In this document: positions 1 through 6,761 of the stretch, piece after piece
Position numbering within the stretch: the first letter of the stretch is position 1
Layout: the number at the start of each line of letters is the position of its first letter
Assembly: GCA_001563885.1 (NCBI GenBank)
Contig: LKMM01000057.1
Span: forward strand, 1-10,601
Origin: Natrialbaceae archaeon B1-Br10_E2g27
Lineage (GTDB): Archaea; Halobacteriota; Halobacteria; Halobacteriales; Natrialbaceae
Reading direction: 5' to 3'
Length of the DNA: 10,601 nucleotides
The notes under the pieces: model-generated
The model's database searches: none
What the model was told of the DNA's origin: nothing
The model's input: the letters and a program-made list of their open reading frames with translations, nothing else
Made by a program: the position numbers and the translations under genes

Positions 1-14
1 ATATCGATCCACCT

Positions 15-203
15 ATGACACTGATAATACACTGTGAGTGTGGCACTGACGTGCCTGTAGACCCGACTGATGGGCCGACTCGGTGTCCGGCCTGTGAGTC
101 ACAGTTCGCCACGACGCTGTACAACCACCCAACACAACCCAAAGTAAGTGAGGACGATGACATCAGTCGTTGCCGTGGTATCAGAACGTATTGCGGCCCG
201 TGA
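15..203 (+). CDS. Small four-cysteine zinc-ribbon-like protein (hypothetical)
   Basis: A 62-residue ORF starts at ATG 15. Its first 30 residues carry C7-x-C9 and C24-x2-C27, the second pair in a CPxC context, which is the usual pattern of tiny haloarchaeal zinc-finger proteins. Such proteins are common in haloarchaea and mostly uncharacterised; a regulatory or protein-binding role is only inference. The C-terminal third (from about residue 45) looks non-descript and overlaps the next ORF by 47 nt in another frame. The real end may therefore be elsewhere, or a frameshift may have changed the tail. The start lies too near the window edge to judge its promoter. I recognise no named family beyond the cysteine pattern. 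Confidence 0.55.
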   Translation: MTLIIHCECGTDVPVDPTDGPTRCPACESQFATTLYNHPTQPKVSEDDDISRCRGIRTYCGP

Positions 204-366
204 GGGCTGTGACGTGTTGGCGTTGCCACCGATGTACGAGACCATCGACTCCGAGGCACTCACCGCGTTGCTCGAGTCCGACGCGGACGTGACCGTCTGC
301 TTCGAGTACTGTGGCTATCGCGTCATCGTCGAAAGTGAGCCACTCGAGGTTACCGTCCTCGAGTGA
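157..366 (+). CDS. HalOD1 output domain protein
   Basis: This 69-residue protein matches the haloarchaeal output domain HalOD1: an N-terminal helix (SVVAVVSERIAAREG), an LPPMYETID segment, a helix with EALTALLES, and a C-terminal beta hairpin (VCFEYCGYRVIV). The domain makes up the whole protein, which is common for stand-alone HalOD1 proteins. It is thought to act as a signal output or adaptor module in haloarchaeal signalling; no biochemical activity is established. ATG 157 is chosen over the in-frame GTG at 148 because it leaves the domain intact, and a GAGG stretch sits just before it, though rather close. It overlaps the upstream zinc-ribbon ORF by 47 nt, so the two may be translated together. 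Confidence 0.8.
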   Translation: MTSVVAVVSERIAAREGCDVLALPPMYETIDSEALTALLESDADVTVCFEYCGYRVIVESEPLEVTVLE

Positions 367-390
367 CGATTTGGGGATCACTCTGTTCGA

Positions 391-521
391 GTGACGGCCT
401 CGAGGTCGTGGTGATCTAGTACTCTGCCAAGCGTCGACTGATGCGTCGAACCGACACCCGCCGACTGGTTCGACCCATCAGTTCAGGCTTGCCAAAGCAC
501 TAGTCGCGACCTCGAGGTCAC
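391..521. repeat. Large imperfect inverted repeat upstream of purL
   Basis: The left arm 391-452 and right arm 467-521 are reverse complements with some mismatches and two small gaps, around a 14-nt centre (453-466). The innermost 32 positions match at 25. Outer matching blocks are ctcgaggtcg (399-408 against 507-516), ctagt (416-420 against 499-503) and gtgac (391-395 against 517-521). Transcribed, this would fold into a hairpin of more than 50 positions per arm. It fills much of the gap between the HalOD1 gene and purL and lies upstream of the purL TATA box. It may be a terminator, a structured RNA, a protein-binding site or a relic of a small mobile element; the sequence does not decide. 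Confidence 0.75.
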
Positions 522-612
522 AGAGACGTTCAGAACGCACCGCTTTTGGCACCCCACGAGCGCCGGTTCGATCGGGTATAGCACCAATTCACGAACGTGT
601 GTATGGAAACCC

Positions 613-620
613 ATTTACTA
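613..620 (+). promoter_or_regulatory. TATA-like box of purL
   Basis: The sequence atttacta is centred about 27 nt upstream of ATG 644 and preceded by a purine-rich ggaaac element (605-610) that could serve as BRE. This spacing puts transcription start at or next to the start codon, so the purL mRNA is probably leaderless. Confidence 0.55.
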
Positions 621-643
621 CCCGACTTCCACCACCAACATGA

Positions 644-2806
644 ATGAGTTTAGCCGATTCGGACCACGAACTCGTCGTCGAGGAAATCGGCCGGGAGCCA
701 ACTCCGGCCGAGGCGGCGCTGTTCGAGAATCTCTGGAGTGAACACTGTGCCTATCGGTCCTCGAGACCCCTCCTTGCTGCCTTCGACAGCGAGGGCGAGC
801 AGGTCGTCATCGGGCCGGGTGACGATGCGGCGGTCGTTGCGCTGCCGGATCCCGAGACGGGTGAGCCAAGTGACACCTACGTGACGATGGGGATCGAGAG
901 CCACAACCATCCTTCATACGTCGATCCGTTCGACGGCGCGGCGACGGGTGTCGGCGGCATCGTCCGGGATACGCTGTCGATGGGGGCCTATCCGATTGCG
1001 CTTGCGGACTCGCTGTATTTCGGTGAGTTCGACCGCGAGCACTCGAAGTACCTCTTCGAGGGGGTCGTCGAGGGGATCAGCCATTATGGCAACTGTATCG
1101 GTGTCCCCACGGTCGCGGGCAGCGTCGATTTCCACCCCGATTACGAGGGCAACCCGCTGGTGAACGTCGCCTGTGTCGGGCTCACCGACGAGGACCGCCT
1201 CGTCACCGCCGAAGCCCAGCAGCCGGGCAACAAACTCGTCCTCGTCGGTAACGCCACTGGCCGCGATGGGTTAGGTGGCGCGAGTTTCGCAAGCGAGGAC
1301 TTAGCCGAAGACGCCGAAACCGAAGACCGACCCGCGGTCCAGGTTGGCGATCCATATGCAGAAAAACTCCTGATAGAGGCCAACGAGGTCATGATCGAGG
1401 AGGGACTGATCGAATCGGCCCGCGACCTCGGGGCGGCCGGCCTCGGCGGGGCCTCGTCTGAACTCGTCGCCAAAGGTGGCCTCGGCGCACACATCGACCT
1501 CGAGGCCGTCCACCAGCGCGAGCCGAATATGAACGCCTTAGAAATCTTGCTCGCCGAGTCCCAAGAGCGGATGTGCTATGAAGTGACTCCCGAGAATACA
1601 GATCGCGTCGCCGAAATTGCAGCCCGCTTCGATCTTGGCTGTTCGGTCATCGGTGAGGTGACCGACGGCAACTACGTCTGTACGTTCGAAGGTGAGACGG
1701 TCGTCGACGTGGATGCACACTTCCTCGGTGAGGGGGCACCGATGAACGACCTGCCAGCCGACGAACCGGTCGAACCGGAGACTGACCTGCCCGACGCCGA
1801 TATTCAGGCGGCCTTCGAGGCGGTCGTCTCGAGTCCGAACACGGCCTCGAAAGCGTGGGTGTATCGCCAGTACGACCACGAGGTCGGTGTGCGTACGAGT
1901 GTCGGCCCGGGTGATGATGCAGCAATCATCGCGGTTCGCGAAAACGAGACTGGGCTGGCCATCTCGGCGGGTGCAGCGCCAAACTGGACGTCCGTCGCGC
2001 CGTATGAGGGAGCACGTGCAATCGCTTTAGAGAACGCGACGAACGTCGCGGCGAAAGGAGCAACGCCGCTTGCTGCAGTCGACTGTCTCAACGGTGGCAA
2101 CCCCGAAAAGCCCGACGTCTACGGCGGCTTTCGGGGAATCGTCGACGGGCTTGCTGATATGTGTTCGACCCTCGAGACGCCGGTCGTCGGTGGAAACGTC
2201 TCACTGTACAACGACTCGGTGACAGGGCCGATTCCGCCGACGCCGACGCTTGCCCTCGTTGGGACGAAAGCCGGCTACGACGCACCGCCGCTGTCGATAC
2301 CGGAAGCTGAAGGCGAACTCCTGCTCGTTGGCGATGGTGGTCTCGAGTCGGGTGACGTTCGCCTGGGTGGCTCTGAGTATCTCGCCCAGTTCGGCGGCAG
2401 CGATCGGTTCCCGGCGTTGCCCGAGGATCCGGCTGCGTTCGTCGACACGCTTGGGGCCGTCGCCAACGAGGCGTCGACGCGTGCAGTTCACGACGTCAGC
2501 CACGGTGGGCTCGCAGTCGCGCTCGCCGAGATGGTGACCGACGAGGTGGGCCTCGAGGTGTCGATCCCGCTTTCGGACGCCGAGCCGGTGGCTGCCCTGT
2601 TTGCCGAACAGCCGGGTCGAGCGCTCATCGCGACGACGGACCCAGAGAGCGTCGCCGACGCGTTCGACGGTGTCGCCCCGGTTGTCTCACTCGGGACGCC
2701 AACGGAGGGCGGCCATCTCGAGATCGACCTCGATGGGGAGACGGTCGAGACCGACGCGACGGCAATTCGTGACCATCGCTCGACGATTGCCTCAGAACTC
2801 GAGTAA
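644..2806 (+). CDS. purL: Phosphoribosylformylglycinamidine synthase subunit PurL
   Basis: PurL converts FGAR to FGAM using ATP and ammonia, the fourth step of purine synthesis. In archaea it works with separate PurS and glutaminase PurQ subunits. The 720 residues fit the small, archaeal/Gram-positive type of PurL. Visible motifs are ENLWSEHCAYRSSRP near residue 28-42 (with the conserved His34), the ATP-binding GPGDDAA at 57-63, GIESHNHPS at 83-91, and DPFDGAATGVGG at 94-105. In the second half are another GPGDDAA at 421-427, VVGGNVSLYN, and VHDVSHGGLAVA from 615. This is the expected tandem arrangement of two AIR-synthase-like halves. ATG 644 is supported by a TATA box 27 nt upstream and no usable Shine-Dalgarno. 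purS and purQ are not in this window. The gene looks intact. Confidence 0.97.
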   Translation: MSLADSDHELVVEEIGREPTPAEAALFENLWSEHCAYRSSRPLLAAFDSEGEQVVIGPGDDAAVVALPDPETGEPSDTYVTMGIESHNHPSYVDPFDGAATGVGGIVRDTLSMGAYPIALADSLYFGEFDREHSKYLFEGVVEGISHYGNCIGVPTVAGSVDFHPDYEGNPLVNVACVGLTDEDRLVTAEAQQPGNKLVLVGNATGRDGLGGASFASEDLAEDAETEDRPAVQVGDPYAEKLLIEANEVMIEEGLIESARDLGAAGLGGASSELVAKGGLGAHIDLEAVHQREPNMNALEILLAESQERMCYEVTPENTDRVAEIAARFDLGCSVIGEVTDGNYVCTFEGETVVDVDAHFLGEGAPMNDLPADEPVEPETDLPDADIQAAFEAVVSSPNTASKAWVYRQYDHEVGVRTSVGPGDDAAIIAVRENETGLAISAGAAPNWTSVAPYEGARAIALENATNVAAKGATPLAAVDCLNGGNPEKPDVYGGFRGIVDGLADMCSTLETPVVGGNVSLYNDSVTGPIPPTPTLALVGTKAGYDAPPLSIPEAEGELLLVGDGGLESGDVRLGGSEYLAQFGGSDRFPALPEDPAAFVDTLGAVANEASTRAVHDVSHGGLAVALAEMVTDEVGLEVSIPLSDAEPVAALFAEQPGRALIATTDPESVADAFDGVAPVVSLGTPTEGGHLEIDLDGETVETDATAIRDHRSTIASELE

Positions 2807-2836
2807 CCGTTGGTTTCTCGTGTCTGCTACAGTGCC

Positions 2837-2844
2837 GATATATT
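2837..2844 (+). promoter_or_regulatory. TATA-like box of the HalX response regulator
   Basis: The stretch gatatatt, in the 88-bp gap after purL, would place transcription start near 2867 and give a short leader of about 28 nt before ATG 2895. It suggests that the regulator has its own promoter and is not simply read through from purL. Confidence 0.45.
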
Positions 2845-2881
2845 GATGTAAGTTCGGCCTCCAGTCTCAAACCAGACGCTT

Positions 2882-2886
2882 GAGGA
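2882..2886 (+). promoter_or_regulatory. Shine-Dalgarno site deciding the regulator start
   Basis: GAGGA is followed by 8 nt and then ATG 2895. It supports ATG 2895 over the in-frame TTG at 2880, which lies upstream of the site, and over ATG 2901. Confidence 0.5.
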
Positions 2887-2894
2887 ACTCGTCG

Positions 2895-3464
2895 ATGGGT
2901 ATGGATACTCCCTCAGTGCTCGTCGTCGAAGACGAGTCGGATCTCGCCGACCTGTACGTCCAGTGGCTCGAAGACGTCTGTGACCCGACGGCCGTCTACA
3001 CGGGAAGTGAGGCATTGGCGTCGATCGATGAGAGTATCGATATCGTGCTGTTGGACCGGCGGATGCCGGGGTTGTCCGGTGATACGGTGTTGGATACGAT
3101 TCGGGAACGGAAACTCGACTGTCGTGTGGCGATGGTGACGGCGATCAACCCGGATTTCGACATCATCGGTATGGGGTTCGACGATTACATCGTCAAGCCA
3201 GTTTCGGAGGCCGAACTGATCGAGGTTGTCGAGCGACTCGAGCGCCGGTCGGCATACGACGAGCAGGTCCAGCGATTCTTTTCACTCGCCGCGAAAAAGA
3301 CGTTGCTCGATGCCAAAAAGTCAGACGCCGAGTTGAAGACGAGCCAGGAGTATGCACGGCTCGAAGACGAACTCGCCGTCTTGCGTGCCCAAGTCGACGA
3401 AACTGCCAGAGAGATTTTCGAACGGGGCGATTACAAACAGCTGTGTCGTGATTTCGGCCGGTAG
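2895..3464 (+). CDS. Response regulator with receiver and HalX domains
   Basis: This 189-residue protein begins with a CheY-like receiver: SVLVVEDES with acidic pocket E12/D13, phospho-acceptor D54 in VLLDRRMPG, T82 in MVTAIN, and K101 in IVKPVSE. All switch residues are present, so it should accept phosphate. From about residue 115 to 185 follows an alpha-helical HalX domain (RRSAYDEQVQRFFSLAAKK... and a C-terminal charged helix ending near YKQLCRDFGR), a module known from haloarchaeal receivers and of unsettled function. There is no DNA-binding domain, so output is probably through protein contacts. It meets the kinase-like gene tail to tail, with 4 bp between the stops. That pseudokinase is not an obvious phosphate donor, so the partner kinase may be elsewhere. 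Confidence 0.92.
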   Translation: MGMDTPSVLVVEDESDLADLYVQWLEDVCDPTAVYTGSEALASIDESIDIVLLDRRMPGLSGDTVLDTIRERKLDCRVAMVTAINPDFDIIGMGFDDYIVKPVSEAELIEVVERLERRSAYDEQVQRFFSLAAKKTLLDAKKSDAELKTSQEYARLEDELAVLRAQVDETAREIFERGDYKQLCRDFGR

Positions 3465-3468
3465 TCGG

Positions 3469-5322
3469 CTACTGCGTTTGTGCTTCGAGGGTTGTTATGT
3501 CGCTGATCTCGATACGAGTACGCTCTGTGGTGTGAATCGAAAACGTCCAGTCGTGGGCTTCCGCGATTGCTCGGACGAGCGCGAGGCCGAGTCCACCCAT
3601 TACGTTGTGATCGTTCGTTGGATCGACCAGCCGTTCGTGTGGCGACTGCGGTGTGGCGGCAGCGTCGTCTTCGACGACGAACCCTCGTGGGCGAACGTCA
3701 TCGCCGCCCAACAAGTCGACAGACACCGAGACGCCGCCGGCAGACCGCGATTCGATATCGTCGAACGTCGTCTCGAGCAGATTGACGAATCGTTCGGGGT
3801 CGGCTCTGAGAACCGCACCCTGCTCGAGGGTGACGCGTGCAGAATCGAGTCGGGAGTTGTCGAGGGCTTGCTCGAGTGCCTCTTCGAGTCTGATCCGGCT
3901 TCTCGTCCGGACGGCGGTAGCGTTTCGGGCGAACTCTCGGACGTCGTCGACGAGTCGTTCTGCTCTGTCGAGGGTCGTTTCGACGGAGTCGACCGAGAGG
4001 GGAAACTGGAACTCGCTGTCGTCGTTATCCTCGAAAGCGTCGCCGACTGCCTCGAGCTGTGTTTTCAGATCGTTCGAAAGGACGGTCGCGACGCCTTCGA
4101 GGCGGTCGGTCTGGCGCTCGAGTTCGGCGGTTCGTTCTCGGAGGACGCGTTCGCGTTCGGCCCGGTCGAGTGCAGCGCGGGTGTTTTCGACGAGCGTCGA
4201 GATGAGTTCGACGTCAGTTTCGTCGAAGCGGTTGGCCTCGAACGAGCCGGTCATCAATACGCCGTGGGTGCCGATTGGGGCGATGATTTCTGACCGAAGG
4301 GGAGTATCCGGGTTGGCCAGTCCGGCCGTGTTCTGCAGGTCGTCGAAGCGACGGACGTCGCCGGATTCGAAGACGTCCCAGATGAGTCCCTCACCCTGGT
4401 AAAACCGGGGCAGCCCTCCGAACTCGTCGTGTGCACCTGCGGTGCCGGCGACGGGATCGAGATAGCCCTGTTCGGAATCTAACAGCCAGACGCCGCTGAT
4501 CGGCAGATCGAGCAGATCGCTCCCGGCGTGGACGGCAATCGCACAGATCTCGTCGGGATCGTCTGACTCGAGTAGCCAGCGGGAGATTTCGTGGAGGGAG
4601 GCGGCAACGCGTTCGTACTCGTACCGGTCGGTAGTATCCCTGATGATTACCGCGACAGTCGCCGTCCGGTCTTCGACCGGGACGACACGAAACTCACCCA
4701 TCCGGTCGATTCCTTGGGCGTCGGTAAACGGCACCTGGAGGTGTCGCGCGTCGGCCGTTCCGAGGTCGACGTCGGTTATCGCCCGTCCGAACTCGACGGC
4801 GTCCTCGTCGTCGATCCCGATTTGCTGGGGGACGACTTCGACGTGCTCTCCGACGACGTCCGCACAATCGGTGCCGAGATATCGCTCGAGGGCGCTGTTG
4901 ACGGTGACGATTCGGCGGTTTGGATCGAGTGTAAAGATGCCGTCGTTGATCGCTTCGACGACGGCGGCGTGCTGGGCAAGGGTCGTCTGACGTTCCTTGC
5001 GGTCGGTGATATCCCGCATGAAGACGGTGAGCCCGCTCTCGGAGGGATAGGCCCGAGTTTCGAACCAGGTTTCGACGTGGGTGTGGTAGATTTCAAAGGA
5101 GACGGGGACCTGTTCGTCCATCGCTCGGTGAAACCCCTTCGGAAACTGTGTTTCGACAGTCTGGGGGAACTCATCCCACATGACACGACCGATCAACTCG
5201 CCGCGGGACCGCTCGAGGAGGGCTTCGGCCTGGTCGTTGAGGTAGGTGAACCGAAAGTCCGTATCCAGGGCGAAAAAGGCGTCTGTGACCCGGTCGACGA
5301 CTGGTACTGATCGAAGTGTCAC
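3469..5322 (-). CDS. PAS-PAS-GAF histidine-kinase-like protein, probable pseudokinase
   Basis: This 617-residue soluble sensor has no membrane segments. PAS 1 spans about residues 10-110 (ends VFMRDITDRKE), PAS 2 about 118-233 (VEAINDGIFTLD ... VIIRDTTDR), GAF about 240-385, a helical linker 386-405, a dimerisation-like region about 405-470, and an ATPase-like domain 475-610. The architecture is that of many haloarchaeal kinases (RLExxASVxSHDL), but here the H-box reads RLEGVATVLSNDL, with Asn417 (codon AAC at 4072-4074) where the phospho-accepting His should be. The N-box Asn is also replaced (TTFDD, 518-522), and the G1 box is EDDAAATP without its glycines; only GGLGLALV (576-583) recalls the G2 box. 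Autophosphorylation is therefore unlikely. GTG 5322 is the only long start: an in-frame TGA lies two codons upstream, and a GGGGGTGA Shine-Dalgarno sits 6 nt before it. Confidence 0.9.
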   Translation of the reverse strand: MTLRSVPVVDRVTDAFFALDTDFRFTYLNDQAEALLERSRGELIGRVMWDEFPQTVETQFPKGFHRAMDEQVPVSFEIYHTHVETWFETRAYPSESGLTVFMRDITDRKERQTTLAQHAAVVEAINDGIFTLDPNRRIVTVNSALERYLGTDCADVVGEHVEVVPQQIGIDDEDAVEFGRAITDVDLGTADARHLQVPFTDAQGIDRMGEFRVVPVEDRTATVAVIIRDTTDRYEYERVAASLHEISRWLLESDDPDEICAIAVHAGSDLLDLPISGVWLLDSEQGYLDPVAGTAGAHDEFGGLPRFYQGEGLIWDVFESGDVRRFDDLQNTAGLANPDTPLRSEIIAPIGTHGVLMTGSFEANRFDETDVELISTLVENTRAALDRAERERVLRERTAELERQTDRLEGVATVLSNDLKTQLEAVGDAFEDNDDSEFQFPLSVDSVETTLDRAERLVDDVREFARNATAVRTRSRIRLEEALEQALDNSRLDSARVTLEQGAVLRADPERFVNLLETTFDDIESRSAGGVSVSVDLLGGDDVRPRGFVVEDDAAATPQSPHERLVDPTNDHNVMGGLGLALVRAIAEAHDWTFSIHTTERTRIEISDITTLEAQTQ

Positions 5323-5328
5323 GGCTGG

Positions 5329-5336
5329 TCACCCCC
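5329..5336 (-). promoter_or_regulatory. Shine-Dalgarno supporting the GTG start of the kinase-like gene
   Basis: On the minus strand GGGGGTGA lies 6 nt before GTG 5322. It matches the expected anti-Shine-Dalgarno pairing of haloarchaeal 16S rRNA and implies a transcript with a leader. Confidence 0.5.
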
Positions 5337-5446
5337 GCGGGTAGTGGCTCGCCGATCCGTACGGTCGGTGGAGGACTGGCTCGGTGACGCCATCGATTGA
5401 TACTATTTGACTTGTTCGGGCAGGGCGTATTTTAGTGTCGCGGCCG

Positions 5447-5465
5447 ACGACCGTCACTCGGTCGT
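5447..5465. repeat. Perfect 7-bp dyad between candidate promoters of the kinase-like gene
   Basis: acgaccg (5447-5453) and cggtcgt (5459-5465) form a perfect inverted repeat around 5 nt. On the minus strand it sits between a TATA-like ctatattagt (5467-5476) and another, actaaaatac (5427-5436). It could be an operator for the kinase-like gene or a terminator hairpin for the gene ending at 5534; there is no clear T-tract after it. The rest of the 211-bp gap shows no gene. Confidence 0.4.
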
Positions 5466-5533
5466 GACTAATATAGTATGAGAAAGCTGTATGACGGGTT
5501 TTGCCGCCCAAGTCGTCGAGAACCGAACACGGA

Positions 5534-6532
5534 TTATATTTGTTCGTGTGGGACGACCGTCCCGGCGTCGCAGTCGATTGCCCGTTCGAAGACGTATTCG
5601 GCTGTTGCCGCATCGAGCACTGCCGTTCCGACGCTTGCAAAGACGAGGATTTCGTCGCCTGACTTCCGACCCGGTTCCCCATCGAAGACGGCCCCAAACG
5701 GCTTGATCTCGAGGCTCGTGTGGCCTCGGAGGTCGCCCGTCTCGCGAGCTGCTTCGGGTACATCTGCGAGTACCCGGGCCGCGCGGTCGATCGTCTCATC
5801 ATCTAGTTCACGCATTTCAGCGCTGTAGGCACCGACAGCGATGACGAGCGTTCCGGACTCGAGGGCGTCACCGGGGAACACTGGCGCAGTGCTCGTCGTC
5901 GCGGTTACGACGACCGATGTGTCGGTGACTGCTTCGTGTGGGCTCGAGACGGGGGTTACAGGTACGTCGAGTTCGGCCTCGAGATCGGCTGCACACTCGT
6001 TTCGGGAGTCGCTGGGAGACCAGACTTGGATCGACTTCAGGCGGTCCGTTCCGACGGCCGCAGCGATGGCACGCGTCTGCCAGCGGGCCTGTGTGCCCGC
6101 GCCAATCACCGCCACCTCGAGGGGGCCGTCGATCGCGAGTTCGCGGACTGCAAGGCCGCCGATACAGCCGGTTCGGGCGTTGGTGATGTGGTTGCCCGCG
6201 AGGTAGCCGACTGGCTGGCCGGTTTCGGCGTCGGTGACGGCGATCTGGGCGGTGACGGTCGGCAACCCACGTTCGGGGTTATCCTCACAGACGGTCACGA
6301 GTTTCGTCACACCGTAGGCTGCCCCGTGGAGGTAGGCTGGCATACAGAGGCCGGTGCCGGTCGGCTCATCGGACGCGTCCGGGTCGAGCCCCGTCCCGAT
6401 CGGATAGTGTGGCCGCTCGGGCCGTTCGACCTCGCCACGATATTGCTTTTTGAACGCGTCGGCGAGGATGGGAAGCAACGTCTCGAGTTCGAGCACTGAG
6501 GCGATATCTGCCTCAGAGAGTACGCGAACCAT
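5534..6532 (-). CDS. Ornithine cyclodeaminase/mu-crystallin family NAD(P)-dependent oxidoreductase
   Basis: This 332-residue soluble enzyme of the family includes archaeal alanine dehydrogenase, ornithine cyclodeaminase, Pyr2C/ketimine reductases and mu-crystallin. Visible features are a conserved Lys77 in GVTKLVTV, DNPERGLPTV (84-93), the ITNARTGCIGGLA segment (116-128), and a Rossmann motif VIGAGTQARWQ (142-152). A C-terminal SVGTAVLDAATA segment (300-311) is also present. The stretch GAYSAEMRELD (234-244) lacks the Asp of ornithine cyclodeaminase (GGDCPGK) and of Archaeoglobus alanine dehydrogenase. It looks more like the ketimine-reductase/mu-crystallin branch, so substrate is uncertain. 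ATG 6532 is preferred over GTG 6556 because a TATA-like box lies 27 nt upstream, giving a leaderless mRNA, and because MVRVLSEADI is the typical family start. It could act on alanine, proline imines or ornithine. Confidence 0.88.
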   Translation of the reverse strand: MVRVLSEADIASVLELETLLPILADAFKKQYRGEVERPERPHYPIGTGLDPDASDEPTGTGLCMPAYLHGAAYGVTKLVTVCEDNPERGLPTVTAQIAVTDAETGQPVGYLAGNHITNARTGCIGGLAVRELAIDGPLEVAVIGAGTQARWQTRAIAAAVGTDRLKSIQVWSPSDSRNECAADLEAELDVPVTPVSSPHEAVTDTSVVVTATTSTAPVFPGDALESGTLVIAVGAYSAEMRELDDETIDRAARVLADVPEAARETGDLRGHTSLEIKPFGAVFDGEPGRKSGDEILVFASVGTAVLDAATAEYVFERAIDCDAGTVVPHEQI

Positions 6533-6554
6533 ATTGGGAGGTCGTCGAGCGCTC

Positions 6555-6562
6555 ACTTTACT
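6555..6562 (-). promoter_or_regulatory. TATA-like box of the cyclodeaminase-family gene
   Basis: On the minus strand agtaaagt is centred about 27 nt before ATG 6532, which fits a leaderless start. It overlaps the alternative GTG 6556, so that GTG could not be translated from this promoter. Confidence 0.5.
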
Positions 6563-6605
6563 CCGCTGTTGTTGACATAGTTCTCACACTACTGGATGGG
6601 TCTGT

Positions 6606-6634
6606 GTGACGAGCCTCGTCACCCGGGCGACGAG
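6606..6634. promoter_or_regulatory. Operator-like cluster of three half-sites
   Basis: gtgacgag (6606-6613), one base, then ctcgtcac (6615-6622) form a perfect 17-bp dyad. A third copy, gcgacgag (6627-6634 with one change), makes a second dyad with the shared middle arm: 6615-6634 is a 20-bp palindrome with one mismatched pair. The cluster lies about 45 bp upstream of the TATA box of the cyclodeaminase-family gene, a position suited to an activator or repressor. As RNA it could form two exclusive hairpins. The rest of the 6557-6761 gap shows no gene. Confidence 0.5.
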
Positions 6635-6761
6635 TGTTGGTTGGCATGGCCAGCAGTACTAACTGGACCTGGGAACACAGAACTCAGCAACAGTCCCGGG
6701 CGTTTTGAACGCTGGCGGCCGCGTTTGTGAGTGTTTTGGACGAAAGCGACCGCGGTTTCGA

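Noticed and set aside
3352..4293. A 313-codon open frame on + opposite the kinase-like gene
   Set aside because: It is the antisense shadow of a clear PAS-PAS-GAF coding frame. High GC and acidic codon use make long antisense frames common, and its translation shows no domain.
4591..5310. A 239-codon open frame on + opposite the PAS domains
   Set aside because: Antisense shadow of the same gene; the minus frame has recognisable PAS motifs and this one has none.
5329..5802. A 157-codon minus-strand frame spanning the kinase/cyclodeaminase gap
   Set aside because: It overlaps the end of the cyclodeaminase-family gene in another frame, is rich in Arg and Ser as shadows are, and crosses the promoter region. 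No motif supports it.
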